From positions 1 to 64,000 of the forward strand of contig JAUXXH010000025.1 in the NCBI GenBank assembly GCA_030684935.1: a stretch of 64,000 bases of DNA, in the 5' to 3' direction. The notes below the pieces were generated by a model. It was not told the DNA's origin. It saw only the letters and a program-made list of their open reading frames with translations, and made no database searches. Both the position numbers and the translations under genes were made by a program. Within the stretch, counting starts at the first letter, position 1; each line of letters starts with the position of its first letter. The DNA is from Pseudolabrys sp. (GTDB lineage: Bacteria > Pseudomonadota > Alphaproteobacteria > Rhizobiales > Xanthobacteraceae). Below are positions 27,194 to 33,816 of the stretch, in pieces.

Positions 27194-27391
27194 ATGCACC
27201 GAATGAGTAAGCCACTTAAAACCGACCCTAAGCTTCTCGCCCTACTTGAGAAGGCGAAGGGCCATGTCATGACGGCAGAGGAAAAGGCCGCACAGCGCAA
27301 GTCGTGGGTGATCGGCAATTTCATGCTCGACCATCCCGAAGTGACGCGCGAATACGCCGAGGAAATTTACGCCAAAGTCACGGGCGCTTAG
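27194..27391 (+). CDS. Prophage small helical protein (65 aa)
   Basis: Helical, basic N-terminus (KPLKTDPKLLALLEKAKGH) and a segment WVIGNFMLDHPEVTREYAEE. An ATG at 27203 is an equally good start. The leader GGGCCGAAAAC precedes the gene. A similar helical arrangement occurs in many short phage accessory proteins. Unknown function. Confidence 0.55.
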   Translation: MHRMSKPLKTDPKLLALLEKAKGHVMTAEEKAAQRKSWVIGNFMLDHPEVTREYAEEIYAKVTGA

Positions 27392-27406
27392 GAGAGGACA
27401 ATACCA

Positions 27407-27652
27407 ATGGCGAAAGTAATCGAACTTCCGAAGCCCGGTGACCAGTGGCAATTCACCGTAGATGTGGTCCGCCGCCCGGATGGGCAGATGGCGGCGCGTC
27501 TTGTCGATGCCCGCACGTCATTGATCGAGTCGGGCGATACAGAGTCCCATCGAAAGCTTCATGAGATTGCGGACTTGCTTGAGCAGTCGGTCGGCGCAAT
27601 GCGCGCCGATGCAGAAATGCTGAAGCCTCCGAAGCCCACGAGCGCCGTATAG
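27407..27652 (+). CDS. Prophage small protein (81 aa)
   Basis: Begins after TTAGGAGAGGACAATACC. A beta-rich first half (KPGDQWQFTVDVVRRPDGQM) and a helical second half with a Pro-rich end. No family recognised. The ribosome binding site and 15-base spacing to the previous gene support translation. Confidence 0.55.
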   Translation: MAKVIELPKPGDQWQFTVDVVRRPDGQMAARLVDARTSLIESGDTESHRKLHEIADLLEQSVGAMRADAEMLKPPKPTSAV

Positions 27653-27667
27653 GGGTGGAGAAGCATA

Positions 27668-27880
27668 ATGCCTGGCGCAATCGATATTCAGGAATGTCCA
27701 AAGGTTCGGTTCGGCGCGCGGTGCCAATGTGAGCCCGTCTGTCGTGTATGCGGCTGGCGGAAGCACATGGCCGTGCATGGGCCAATAGACAAGATGCCTC
27801 CCGGCACGAAGCCGTGGGGTCACGAATACGAGCCGACAGAGAACCAAGCGTCGCGCGCCGCGCCGCTCAAGAGGGGTTAA
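27668..27880 (+). CDS. Prophage small Cys-containing protein (70 aa)
   Basis: Contains CPKVRFGARCQCEPVCRVCG, a Cys cluster consistent with a zinc site, followed by a His-containing linker (HMAVHGP) and a Pro-rich tail. GGTGGAGAAG upstream supports the start. Its stop codon overlaps the next start (TAATG), implying coupled translation. Confidence 0.6.
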   Translation: MPGAIDIQECPKVRFGARCQCEPVCRVCGWRKHMAVHGPIDKMPPGTKPWGHEYEPTENQASRAAPLKRG

Positions 27881-28104
27881 TGCCAAATTTGCCGGAATTC
27901 TTTGACGCAGACATTGAGCCAGCGCCGCTTTGCCGGAACTGCGAATATTACAACGGCAACGGCATCATGCCGAACGGCGAGCCTTTCGAAGCCAGCGGAG
28001 AATGCACGAACCGTTCGGCCGGGCGATTGCAGACGACGGTCAATGACACGTGTCCCAACTTCTTTCCATGCAGCACCCGCTGGCCGAACGCGGACCACGA
28101 CTGA
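27880..28104 (+). CDS. Prophage small zinc-binding protein (74 aa)
   Basis: Begins MPNLPEFFDADIEPAPLC and holds a CRNCEYY knuckle followed by ECTNRS and NDTCPNFFPC, a four- to five-Cys pattern common in short phage proteins. AGAGGGG precedes the ATG, inside the end of the previous gene. Unknown role. Confidence 0.6.
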   Translation: MPNLPEFFDADIEPAPLCRNCEYYNGNGIMPNGEPFEASGECTNRSAGRLQTTVNDTCPNFFPCSTRWPNADHD

Positions 28105-28119
28105 CACAAGGAGGCGACG

Positions 28120-28278
28120 ATGAGCGAGCGCGAACAATACGAATACCGGCGCATCTACGTTGGCGACCCTTTCCAGCCTTATGCGCAAGACCAGATGAAT
28201 GCCGCAGGCAAAGAAGGCTGGGAAATATTCCAGGTCATCGAAAACGACGCCTTAGCTAGGCGGAAAATTCAGCGGTGA
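28120..28278 (+). CDS. DUF4177-like mini-protein (52 aa)
   Basis: Preceded by AAGGAGGCGACG, one of the best ribosome binding sites in the island. The protein starts with a strand (YEYRRIYVGD), then an alpha helix and GKEGWEIFQVIE, the core layout of DUF4177 proteins, which are tiny alpha/beta folds of unknown function found in phages and bacteria. Confidence 0.6.
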   Translation: MSEREQYEYRRIYVGDPFQPYAQDQMNAAGKEGWEIFQVIENDALARRKIQR

Positions 28279-28321
28279 TGACGCGACAACCGCCGAAAAT
28301 CTGATGTGCTATTGTGGCGGC

Positions 28322-28585
28322 ATGCCACCCAAGGTTCCGCGCCCTCCCATCCCGACGATCGCCGAACTCAATCTCCCCCGGCACGGTGTCACTCACGTCA
28401 ACGTGTGGTGCGATCGGTGCCATCACCAGGCGAAGGTCGCCGTCGAGACGATCGACGGGCGGCAGACGATCCTGGAATTCGCCGGCAGGCTGCGCTGCAC
28501 GGAATGCGGCGCCAAAGCCTGCGGTGCCGCGCCGTCATGGCCGAGCGGCGGCCGACTGACCGGCAGCGCCCACAAGGGTCATTGA
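28322..28585 (+). CDS. Prophage zinc-ribbon protein (87 aa)
   Basis: A Pro-rich start (MPPKVPRPPIPTIAEL) leads to a ribbon with CDRC near residue 30 and CTEC near residue 61, separated by a beta hairpin. The second ATG (28322) is preferred over 28304 because the extra residues look random. Similar ribbons occur beside ligase or nuclease genes in rhizobial phages. Confidence 0.6.
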   Translation: MPPKVPRPPIPTIAELNLPRHGVTHVNVWCDRCHHQAKVAVETIDGRQTILEFAGRLRCTECGAKACGAAPSWPSGGRLTGSAHKGH

Positions 28586-28624
28586 CCGGTTGGATTCGCC
28601 GGCGCGCCTCCCCATATTCCCGTC

Positions 28625-29275
28625 ATGTTGTGGCGCGTAACGAAGGCCCGGCCGGGCCGTGTGCTGCCGGCCAGTTTCATCCAGCCCTGTATCTCGGTAG
28701 AGGCCGCCAGGGTGCCTTCCGGGCCCGGGTGGGTGCATGAAATCAAGCACGACGGCTATCGCATGCAGGTCCGCAAGGACGGGAACCGCGTGCGTCTTTT
28801 GACGCGGCGCGGCTTCGATTGGACCGCACGCTATGGCTGGGTCGTCGAGAGTGTCGCAAAGCTGAAGGCCGAGACGCTGACGATCGACGGCGAGCTTGTG
28901 TGTGCCGGCGCCGACGGCATCGCCGACTTCGCCATGCTGCACGGCCGCTGCAGCGATCGCGACGCCTTCGTGTATGGCTTCGACCTGATGGAATTGAACG
29001 GCGTGGATCTGCGGGCGCTGTCGCTGCTCGAGCGCAAGGCGGCGCTGACGAAGATCCTGCGCCGCGCGCCGGCCGGCATCCGGCTGGTCGAGCACGACGC
29101 CGGCGACGGCCAGGCGCTGTTCGATGCCGCCTGCCGCATGGGGCTGGAGGGCATTGTGTCGAAGAAAATCGACCGGCCTTACAAGACTGGCCCGAAGCCC
29201 TGCGGCCACTGGATTAAGGTCAAGAACAAGCGGTCGCCGGCCTACTTGCGTTTCCGTGACGGGATGGACGGATGA
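28625..29275 (+). CDS. ATP-dependent DNA ligase, adenylation domain only
   Basis: The 216-residue protein keeps the nucleotidyltransferase motifs: KHDG with the adenylated Lys41 (I), DGE at 88-90 (III), VYGFDLM near 117 (IIIa), EGIVSKK near 175 (IV) and WIKVKN near 196 (V). It most resembles the LigD ligase domain, but the OB-fold that follows motif V is missing; the protein stops about 16 residues later. Closely similar short ligases are annotated in phages and rhizobial genomes. Sealing activity without the OB fold would be weak or need a partner. It is the last plus-strand gene and is followed by a terminator. Confidence 0.85.
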   Translation: MLWRVTKARPGRVLPASFIQPCISVEAARVPSGPGWVHEIKHDGYRMQVRKDGNRVRLLTRRGFDWTARYGWVVESVAKLKAETLTIDGELVCAGADGIADFAMLHGRCSDRDAFVYGFDLMELNGVDLRALSLLERKAALTKILRRAPAGIRLVEHDAGDGQALFDAACRMGLEGIVSKKIDRPYKTGPKPCGHWIKVKNKRSPAYLRFRDGMDG

Positions 29276-29308
29276 TCCAGCGCATGCAGGTCTATGCCGC
29301 ATCAAAGC

Positions 29309-29350
29309 GAAACGCCGCCCGACGGTGTCCCGTGAGCGGCGTTTCTTCTT
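29309..29350 (+). terminator. Convergent terminator after the ligase
   Basis: GAAACGCCGC/GCGGCGTTTC with a 17-base loop is followed by TTCTT. It separates the plus-strand island from the end of the minus-strand operon. Confidence 0.75.
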
Positions 29351-29378
29351 CGGCTATCGCTGCCGCGCGGCTGGGGAA

Positions 29379-29630
29379 TTACTCAGCCGGCGTGAAGTCG
29401 AGATAGTAGGCCTTGCCCTTCTCGAACTGGTCGATGGCGTCGGGATTCGTGATCGTGATGCTGAGGTGACCCGACGGGGTCCATTTGGACCACGACTTGT
29501 TCGTCCCCTCCTTGTCGCCATCGGCGTAGGTGCCGAACACCGGCTTCATGCTGATGGTGGCATACTGGTCGGTGCCGGGCACGTCGTTGTGCCGGATGTC
29601 TTCAACGAAGAACTTCGCGCGGACCTTCAT
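29379..29630 (-). CDS. Prophage small beta-rich protein (83 aa)
   Basis: Begins MKVRAKFFVEDIRHN after an AAGGAG site; the longer frame to 29720 is not needed. The protein is beta-rich with a Trp-centred turn (SWSKWTPSGHLSITI) and ends KAYYLDFTPAE. Very similar short proteins recur in alphaproteobacterial prophages without known function. It is the distal gene of the minus-strand cluster. Confidence 0.7.
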   Translation of the reverse strand: MKVRAKFFVEDIRHNDVPGTDQYATISMKPVFGTYADGDKEGTNKSWSKWTPSGHLSITITNPDAIDQFEKGKAYYLDFTPAE

Positions 29631-29709
29631 CGGTCTTCTCCTTCTTGATTTGCCCGGAGCCGCCGGGCGCGGATGTCGATGCTCGCGCAGCGGCACTGGC
29701 CGCGCGCCG

Positions 29710-30546
29710 TCACGTTGCAAAAAGATCGGTCGGCCGCCGGACGTCGTCCGCGCCGGGGCCGCTGACGATCAGCTCCCGGGCCTCCGACCATTCGCCGCCG
29801 GCGATCGTGTAGCGCGTCACCGTTGGCTCGATATGGAATGGAGCGAAGAGAGCCCGCGTTTCCGGCGTGTCGTTGATCGACAGCAGAAAGCGGCCGGCAA
29901 TGCCGGCCAGCCGCGCGGTCAGCAAGTCGAAGTCCCCGCGCGTGAAAACGCCGACGCCGTAGTCATCCTCCGAGCCGAAATAAGGCGGGTCGAGATAGAA
30001 CAGGATGCCGGGCCGATCGTAGCGATCGATGAAGGCCTGCCAGGGCAGACATTCGATGACGACGCCGGCGAGTCGCTCGTGGATCGCTTCCAGGATCGGG
30101 CCGAGCTTGGTCGTGTCGAAGCGTGCAACGCCCTCGCTGACGCCGAAGCTGCGGCCCGATACCTTTCCCCCGAAGGCGAGACGCTGCAGGTAGAGAAACC
30201 GCGCGGCACGTTCCAGATCGGTCAATGTGTCCGGACAGGCGGCGCACAGCCGCTCGAACTCGGCTCGCGATGTGATCTGGAATTTCAGCGTCTCCAGGAA
30301 CTGCGGATAGTGCCGCTGCAGGATCCGGAACAGGGTGGCGACATCGCGCGAGATATCGTTGAGGATCTCCGCCGGCGGCGCCCAGGCGCGGCGAAAAAAC
30401 ACACCGCCCATGCCGATGAAGGGCTCGGCGTAAGCGGCGTGCGGAGTCGCCTCGATGCGCCGGCAGATCTGCTCGGCGAGACGCTTCTTTCCGCCGATGT
30501 AGGCGGCGGCCGGGCGGACGGGTCGAACGGGTCGTATGCTTTCCAT
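29710..30546 (-). CDS. DNA adenine methylase (Dam/D12 class)
   Basis: The 278-residue enzyme methylates N6 of adenine. It has the D12-class layout: YIGGKKRLA at the start (motif X), AEPFIGMGGVFF (motif I, SAM binding) and YLDPPYFG (motif IV, catalytic). The target is unknown; Dam relatives recognise GATC. No restriction nuclease lies nearby, so it is probably an orphan phage methylase protecting phage DNA or altering expression. Start taken as ATG 30546; a TTG nine bases upstream is possible. Confidence 0.9.
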   Translation of the reverse strand: MESIRPVRPVRPAAAYIGGKKRLAEQICRRIEATPHAAYAEPFIGMGGVFFRRAWAPPAEILNDISRDVATLFRILQRHYPQFLETLKFQITSRAEFERLCAACPDTLTDLERAARFLYLQRLAFGGKVSGRSFGVSEGVARFDTTKLGPILEAIHERLAGVVIECLPWQAFIDRYDRPGILFYLDPPYFGSEDDYGVGVFTRGDFDLLTARLAGIAGRFLLSINDTPETRALFAPFHIEPTVTRYTIAGGEWSEARELIVSGPGADDVRRPTDLFAT

Positions 30547-30696
30547 GGGTCTCAACGGTTTCTAAATCGCTTCGCCGCCATAGTCCGCGGCGGCGGGGCG
30601 ATGTTGAGACATACGGCATCGTGCGGGACCTCTTAGCGGATGCCCCGTAGTCTGAGTGCGTCAACACTCCGGCCCCCGCCACATGCGGGGGACGCA

Positions 30697-31149
30697 TCAC
30701 ACCCCGCCGTTCTGGACGAAGCAGAGAACCTCATCGCCGATGCCGATGAAGATCACGGTGTGTCCGGTCGGGTTGCCGTGCTTCCAAGTGATCTTGTGCG
30801 GCGGCACGAGATAGCGTGCGCCGGGCGGGATATGCCGGCGGCCGAGCGGCGCGTCGTCGCGGGTGTCGGTGATGGTGGCGTAGACCTTGCCGTCGACGAC
30901 ATCGATCTTGTCGGCGAAATAGCCGTCCGCCTCTCCGCAGCAGGAGATGCCGGGATTGTCCGGCTGCATGAGGCTGCGATACCAGCCGCGAAGCTGAGCG
31001 CGTTCCGTGTCGTCGGCCCACGCCGGCGCGAAAGACGCCGCGACGAACCCGAAGAACGCCAGCACCAGGATGCCGACGATCATGGCGATGCCGGCGCCGA
31101 TCGCCTCGCCGGCGGTCGTGTGTGGCAGGGGATGGTTGCGGCGGGTCAT
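30697..31149 (-). CDS. Membrane-anchored prophage protein with CCGEADGYFAD motif
   Basis: The 150-residue protein has one N-terminal helix (about 14-43) and a periplasmic part starting with DDTERAQLRGWYRSLMQP. It carries a Cys-Cys motif in SCCGEADGYFADKI and a C-terminal barrel-like region. This family is widespread in rhizobial phages and genomes, and its role is unknown. Its start overlaps the end of the M15-like peptidase gene by four bases (ATGA), so a link with lysis or envelope modification is reasonable inference. Confidence 0.65.
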   Translation of the reverse strand: MTRRNHPLPHTTAGEAIGAGIAMIVGILVLAFFGFVAASFAPAWADDTERAQLRGWYRSLMQPDNPGISCCGEADGYFADKIDVVDGKVYATITDTRDDAPLGRRHIPPGARYLVPPHKITWKHGNPTGHTVIFIGIGDEVLCFVQNGGV

Positions 31150-31679
31150 TGCGCGTGCGCCAGCTTCGACGGCCGGCGCTTTCCGCAGCCACCACAGGCG
31201 AGCGCGTGATAGCGGCCGGTATCGAAATGAACGTGCGCCATTCGCCGGTACGTCATCGTCACGCCGCGGTTATTGGCATAGAGCCAGCGGACGACGGCGG
31301 CCTTGGAGATCCCGCGCGGCACCAGGAGATCGACGGCCCGGCCGCGCGCGTGTTCGGACACCCTGCCCGTCCCGGCGATGCGGGCGCCCGGCCGGCACGT
31401 CGACACCAGCGGGAACGTCACGCCGAATTTGGCCTCGGCACGCTCGAGCACGGCGCGGGTGTCGGGGGTCAGGCACGATCGGCTGACGGAAGCTGCCCGG
31501 TAGCCCTTGAGGGTCCGCGCCGGCGCCGTGGCGCGGGCGCCTGTGCGCGCAACCTCCCCGCCGCATACCTGACGATAGGTTTGATCAGCGGCGCACCAGG
31601 TGAGCGGCGCAGCGGCGGCAGGGGCCGGAATCAGGGCGACGAACAGGCACGCGAAAGCGGCCGCGGCAAAGCGGTGCAT
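31146..31679 (-). CDS. Exported M15-like peptidoglycan peptidase
   Basis: A signal peptide (about 1-24, ending PAAAAP) is followed by a domain with SEHARGRAVDLL and MAHVHFD. The His-x6-Asp and HxH-type residues are those used by M15/DUF882-type peptidases to bind zinc. It also has RPGARIAGTGR before the first motif and four Cys that may pair. It would cut peptide cross-links in the host wall. Within a phage lysis region it may be a second lysin or a lysogenic-conversion factor. The stop is overlapped by the next gene. Confidence 0.75.
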   Translation of the reverse strand: MHRFAAAAFACLFVALIPAPAAAAPLTWCAADQTYRQVCGGEVARTGARATAPARTLKGYRAASVSRSCLTPDTRAVLERAEAKFGVTFPLVSTCRPGARIAGTGRVSEHARGRAVDLLVPRGISKAAVVRWLYANNRGVTMTYRRMAHVHFDTGRYHALACGGCGKRRPSKLAHAQ

Positions 31680-31694
31680 GAGGCCTCCGGGTTT

Positions 31695-31723
31695 GGTAGT
31701 GGGTCAGTTACTGACCCACTACC
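31695..31723. repeat. Perfect 29-bp inverted repeat in a 62-bp gap
   Basis: GGTAGTGGGTCAGT-T-ACTGACCCACTACC has 14-base arms around a single base. It lies between the DUF6127-like gene and the peptidase gene, on no coding sequence. No T-run follows on the minus strand, so it is a poor terminator. It could be a protein-binding site or an RNA stability hairpin. Confidence 0.8.
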
Positions 31724-31741
31724 CCGGGTTTTGGTGGTGGT

Positions 31742-32089
31742 TTAGTTCGGGAGCCGCGCCGCGAGGGTGCGGGCGTATTCCCAGATCGCATGGAGCGTTC
31801 CGAGAACGGCCAGGCCGACAGCGGTCGTGATGACCTTGCCGACGATGCCTTCGCTGCGCTTTCGACTGCGCCGGAGCCAGCTCATGTCGGCTTCCAGATC
31901 CTTGTCGTGGACCAGGTCGCGCAGGAAGCTGAAGTCCCGTTGCGCCTTGATCGGCTCGGCCGGATCAAGCCCCATGGCGATGAAGGTCTTGGCCACGGCC
32001 TTTTCGGCGGCGGACTCGGCCACGTCGCGCAGCAGCGCAACGTCGCCGGGCTTGAGGTCGCCGATATGGATGCGGCTTTCCTCACTCAT
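31742..32089 (-). CDS. DUF6127-like phage protein (115 aa)
   Basis: Begins MSEESRIHIGDLKPGDVALL, followed by a helical charged region and one C-terminal membrane helix (VITTAVGLAVLGTLHAIW). This layout, soluble helix then membrane anchor, matches the DUF6127-type proteins found near phage lysis genes. The start at 32089 overlaps the stop of a tiny upstream gene (ATGA). A role as a holin accessory is inference. Confidence 0.6.
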   Translation of the reverse strand: MSEESRIHIGDLKPGDVALLRDVAESAAEKAVAKTFIAMGLDPAEPIKAQRDFSFLRDLVHDKDLEADMSWLRRSRKRSEGIVGKVITTAVGLAVLGTLHAIWEYARTLAARLPN

Positions 32090-32169
32090 TGCAAACCGGC
32101 CGTGTTCGTCAGGACGAGCACCCCCCATGGCGGAAGGTTCCCCTTCGTGGTTGCATCGGTCTTAGCCAT
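32086..32169 (-). CDS. Possible 27-aa coupled mini-protein
   Basis: MAKTDATTKGNLPPWGVLVL and seven more residues are preceded by GGAGAGGATCGCT, a good ribosome binding site. The stop overlaps the start of the DUF6127-like gene. That gene has no ribosome binding site of its own, so translation of this mini-gene may be what starts it. Confidence 0.5.
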   Translation of the reverse strand: MAKTDATTKGNLPPWGVLVLTNTAGLQ

Positions 32170-32269
32170 AGCGATCCTCTCCGATCGTTGTGGTCGGTCA
32201 TGCCTTACGGCATGGTCAGGGGCGCCCGGTCGTGGCAACCGGCTGGGCGTCCCGCTGCTTACGCAAATG

Positions 32270-32458
32270 CTACTTTTTACCCCAGCCGCAGAGCTCTTTG
32301 CCGATCCGGTTGTGGCGATCGGCCTGTTCCTTGGTCATGCGGGTGTCGCCGGCGTGCCAGATGATCGGCTTCGCGACCTGACAGAACAGCGCGCCGGCAG
32401 TGACCGGCGGCGCCGCGGTCGACACGCAATGCATGATGATGAAGCCGATGCAGAGCAT
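32270..32458 (-). CDS. Small membrane/lipoprotein-like lysis protein (62 aa), spanin-like
   Basis: A hydrophobic first helix (MLCIGFIIMHCVSTAAPPV) is followed by FCQVAKPIIW and a DTRMTKEQADRHNRIGKELC tail. Short proteins with this P-I-x-W, D-T, H-N pattern recur in lysis cassettes of rhizobial phages and their gene transfer agents. Size and position fit an outer-spanin-like or accessory lysis factor, but no lipobox is convincing. Confidence 0.55.
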   Translation of the reverse strand: MLCIGFIIMHCVSTAAPPVTAGALFCQVAKPIIWHAGDTRMTKEQADRHNRIGKELCGWGKK

Positions 32459-32461
32459 GGG

Positions 32462-32704
32462 TCAGTCCCTTCGGAAATCGTTATCGAAGGCGGCGTCGGT
32501 CTTGTCCTTGGCGTGCGCCTGGCTGGCCTGTATTTCGGCTGCGTCGGCGCGCGCCAGGTCGAAGTGCATCACCTCTGCCGCCTCGGCCATGGCTTCCTTG
32601 CGGCCGAGCCCGCGCTGCTCAGCGTCATGGACCTTGGCCATGAAGAACTGAATCAGCGCGAGGATTTTCGGCAGCGCGGACAGGACCGCAAGGAGCGTGG
32701 TCAT
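32462..32704 (-). CDS. Small helical protein of the lysis cassette (80 aa)
   Basis: N-terminal hydrophobic helix (about 4-22, LLAVLSALPKILALIQFFMA) and a long charged coiled-coil region, the outline of an inner-membrane spanin (Rz-like) protein. It sits between the holin-like gene and the spanin-like small protein, eight bases after the holin stop. The role is inferred from architecture and position. Confidence 0.5.
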   Translation of the reverse strand: MTTLLAVLSALPKILALIQFFMAKVHDAEQRGLGRKEAMAEAAEVMHFDLARADAAEIQASQAHAKDKTDAAFDNDFRRD

Positions 32705-32711
32705 GACTCGA

Positions 32712-32882
32712 TCAGTCCCGCTTGCGTTCCCAGACGTACCACCAGACGAACGCGCCGATGTTGAGCACGCCGCCGATCAGTGCCTGGAAGCTTTCGCCAT
32801 TGGCGACGCCATCGCCGAGGACATAGGCGCCGGCTGAATAGAGAACGATACGCACAACCTGCTGGACGGAATCCCAGTTCAT
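32712..32882 (-). CDS. Holin-like protein (56 aa, two membrane helices)
   Basis: Encoded as MNWDSVQQVVRIVLYSAGAY and onward, with two hydrophobic helices (about 8-22 and 34-51) and a charged WERKRD end, like Pam3-gp28-type small holins. AAAGGTG precedes the ATG. It is immediately downstream of the endolysin gene on the same strand. A different overlapping frame (32701-32889) is Arg-rich and not credible. Confidence 0.65.
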   Translation of the reverse strand: MNWDSVQQVVRIVLYSAGAYVLGDGVANGESFQALIGGVLNIGAFVWWYVWERKRD

Positions 32883-32937
32883 AAATCACCTTTGATTTTG
32901 GGAGTTGCCCGGCGGACCCGGCCGGGCGCGGGTTCTC

Positions 32938-33702
32938 TCAGACGATGGCGCCGAGCGGATCCTTGCGCACGTCGAAACACGGGCACGCCTTAGCGGCGTA
33001 CTGGTTGTGACCGGAGATTTTCTTGACGCCGCGATGCTTCTTGGCGAGCGTCTTCACCAGCCACAGCAGCGCGCCGCGCTGCGCCGGCGTGCGGGTATCC
33101 TTGGCGGTCTTGGCGTCAGCGGCGAGCCCGCCGATGTAGCAGACGCCGATGGTGCCTGTGTTGCGTTCGGCGACGTGCGCGCCAACCTGGCCGACCGGGC
33201 GGCCGAGCATGATCCTGCCGTCGCGATAAACGACGTAGTGATATCCCACGTCCGAAAAACCACGCTGCTTGTGCCACGACCGGATGTCAGCAACGGTGAA
33301 GTCCTTGCCTTCCGGCGTCGCGGCGCAGTGCACGATGATCTCGTTGATCAGGCGCGCGGTGTCGAGCAGCTGCAGGGCAGAGACGTTCGGCGGCGCGATC
33401 GCGCGTGCGGCGCCCGTGACTGGCTCTGCCGGCAGCGGCTGCGCCATTGCCGACTTGTCGGGCTCCGGCCGCGCCGGCGCCGGCGGGGCGATGGCCATGC
33501 GCAGCGCGGTGCGGGTCTGGGTGCCGACCTTGCCGTCGACGACCAGCCCCATGCGGCGCTGGAAGGCGATGACGGCCTTTTCGGTCTTGCCGCCGAAGTC
33601 GCCGTCAACGAACAGCGCGGGCGACGCGCCGGCCTGGTTGAGCAGACCCTGCAGGTCTTTGACCGCAGCCCCTTTGGAGCCGCGTTTGAGCAGTGTGGAC
33701 AT
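32938..33702 (-). CDS. Endolysin: peptidoglycan-binding domain plus N-acetylmuramoyl-L-alanine amidase
   Basis: The 254-residue enzyme has a PG-binding domain 1 (about 5-70), a Pro/Ala linker (71-105) and an amidase_2 domain (about 118-250). Zinc and catalytic residues line up with T7 lysozyme: His125, Tyr154, His232, Lys238 and Cys240, with the same H-x5-K-x-C spacing. It cleaves the amide between MurNAc and L-Ala. No signal peptide is present, so release depends on the holin encoded next. Confidence 0.9.
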   Translation of the reverse strand: MSTLLKRGSKGAAVKDLQGLLNQAGASPALFVDGDFGGKTEKAVIAFQRRMGLVVDGKVGTQTRTALRMAIAPPAPARPEPDKSAMAQPLPAEPVTGAARAIAPPNVSALQLLDTARLINEIIVHCAATPEGKDFTVADIRSWHKQRGFSDVGYHYVVYRDGRIMLGRPVGQVGAHVAERNTGTIGVCYIGGLAADAKTAKDTRTPAQRGALLWLVKTLAKKHRGVKKISGHNQYAAKACPCFDVRKDPLGAIV

Positions 33703-33816
33703 GGGAAAAACCTCTAAAAGCCCGTCACAACGTCGGCTGTGCGAGTACCAACGAAATGGGGTGGACGCCTTGTGATACCACTTGAGGTATACGACGGTCG
33801 TGTTATGGTTGTGGCT

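Noticed and set aside
29530..30636. 368-codon plus-strand open frame
   Set aside because: Antisense to the Dam-type methylase and the small protein next to it; both have clear motifs.
32701..32889. 62-codon minus-strand frame over the holin gene
   Set aside because: It is Arg-rich without membrane helices, whereas the shifted frame at 32712-32882 gives a two-helix holin-like protein with a ribosome binding site.
31790..33717. Two long plus-strand frames across the lysis cassette
   Set aside because: Both oppose genes with recognisable lysis domains and have Arg/Gly-rich composition.
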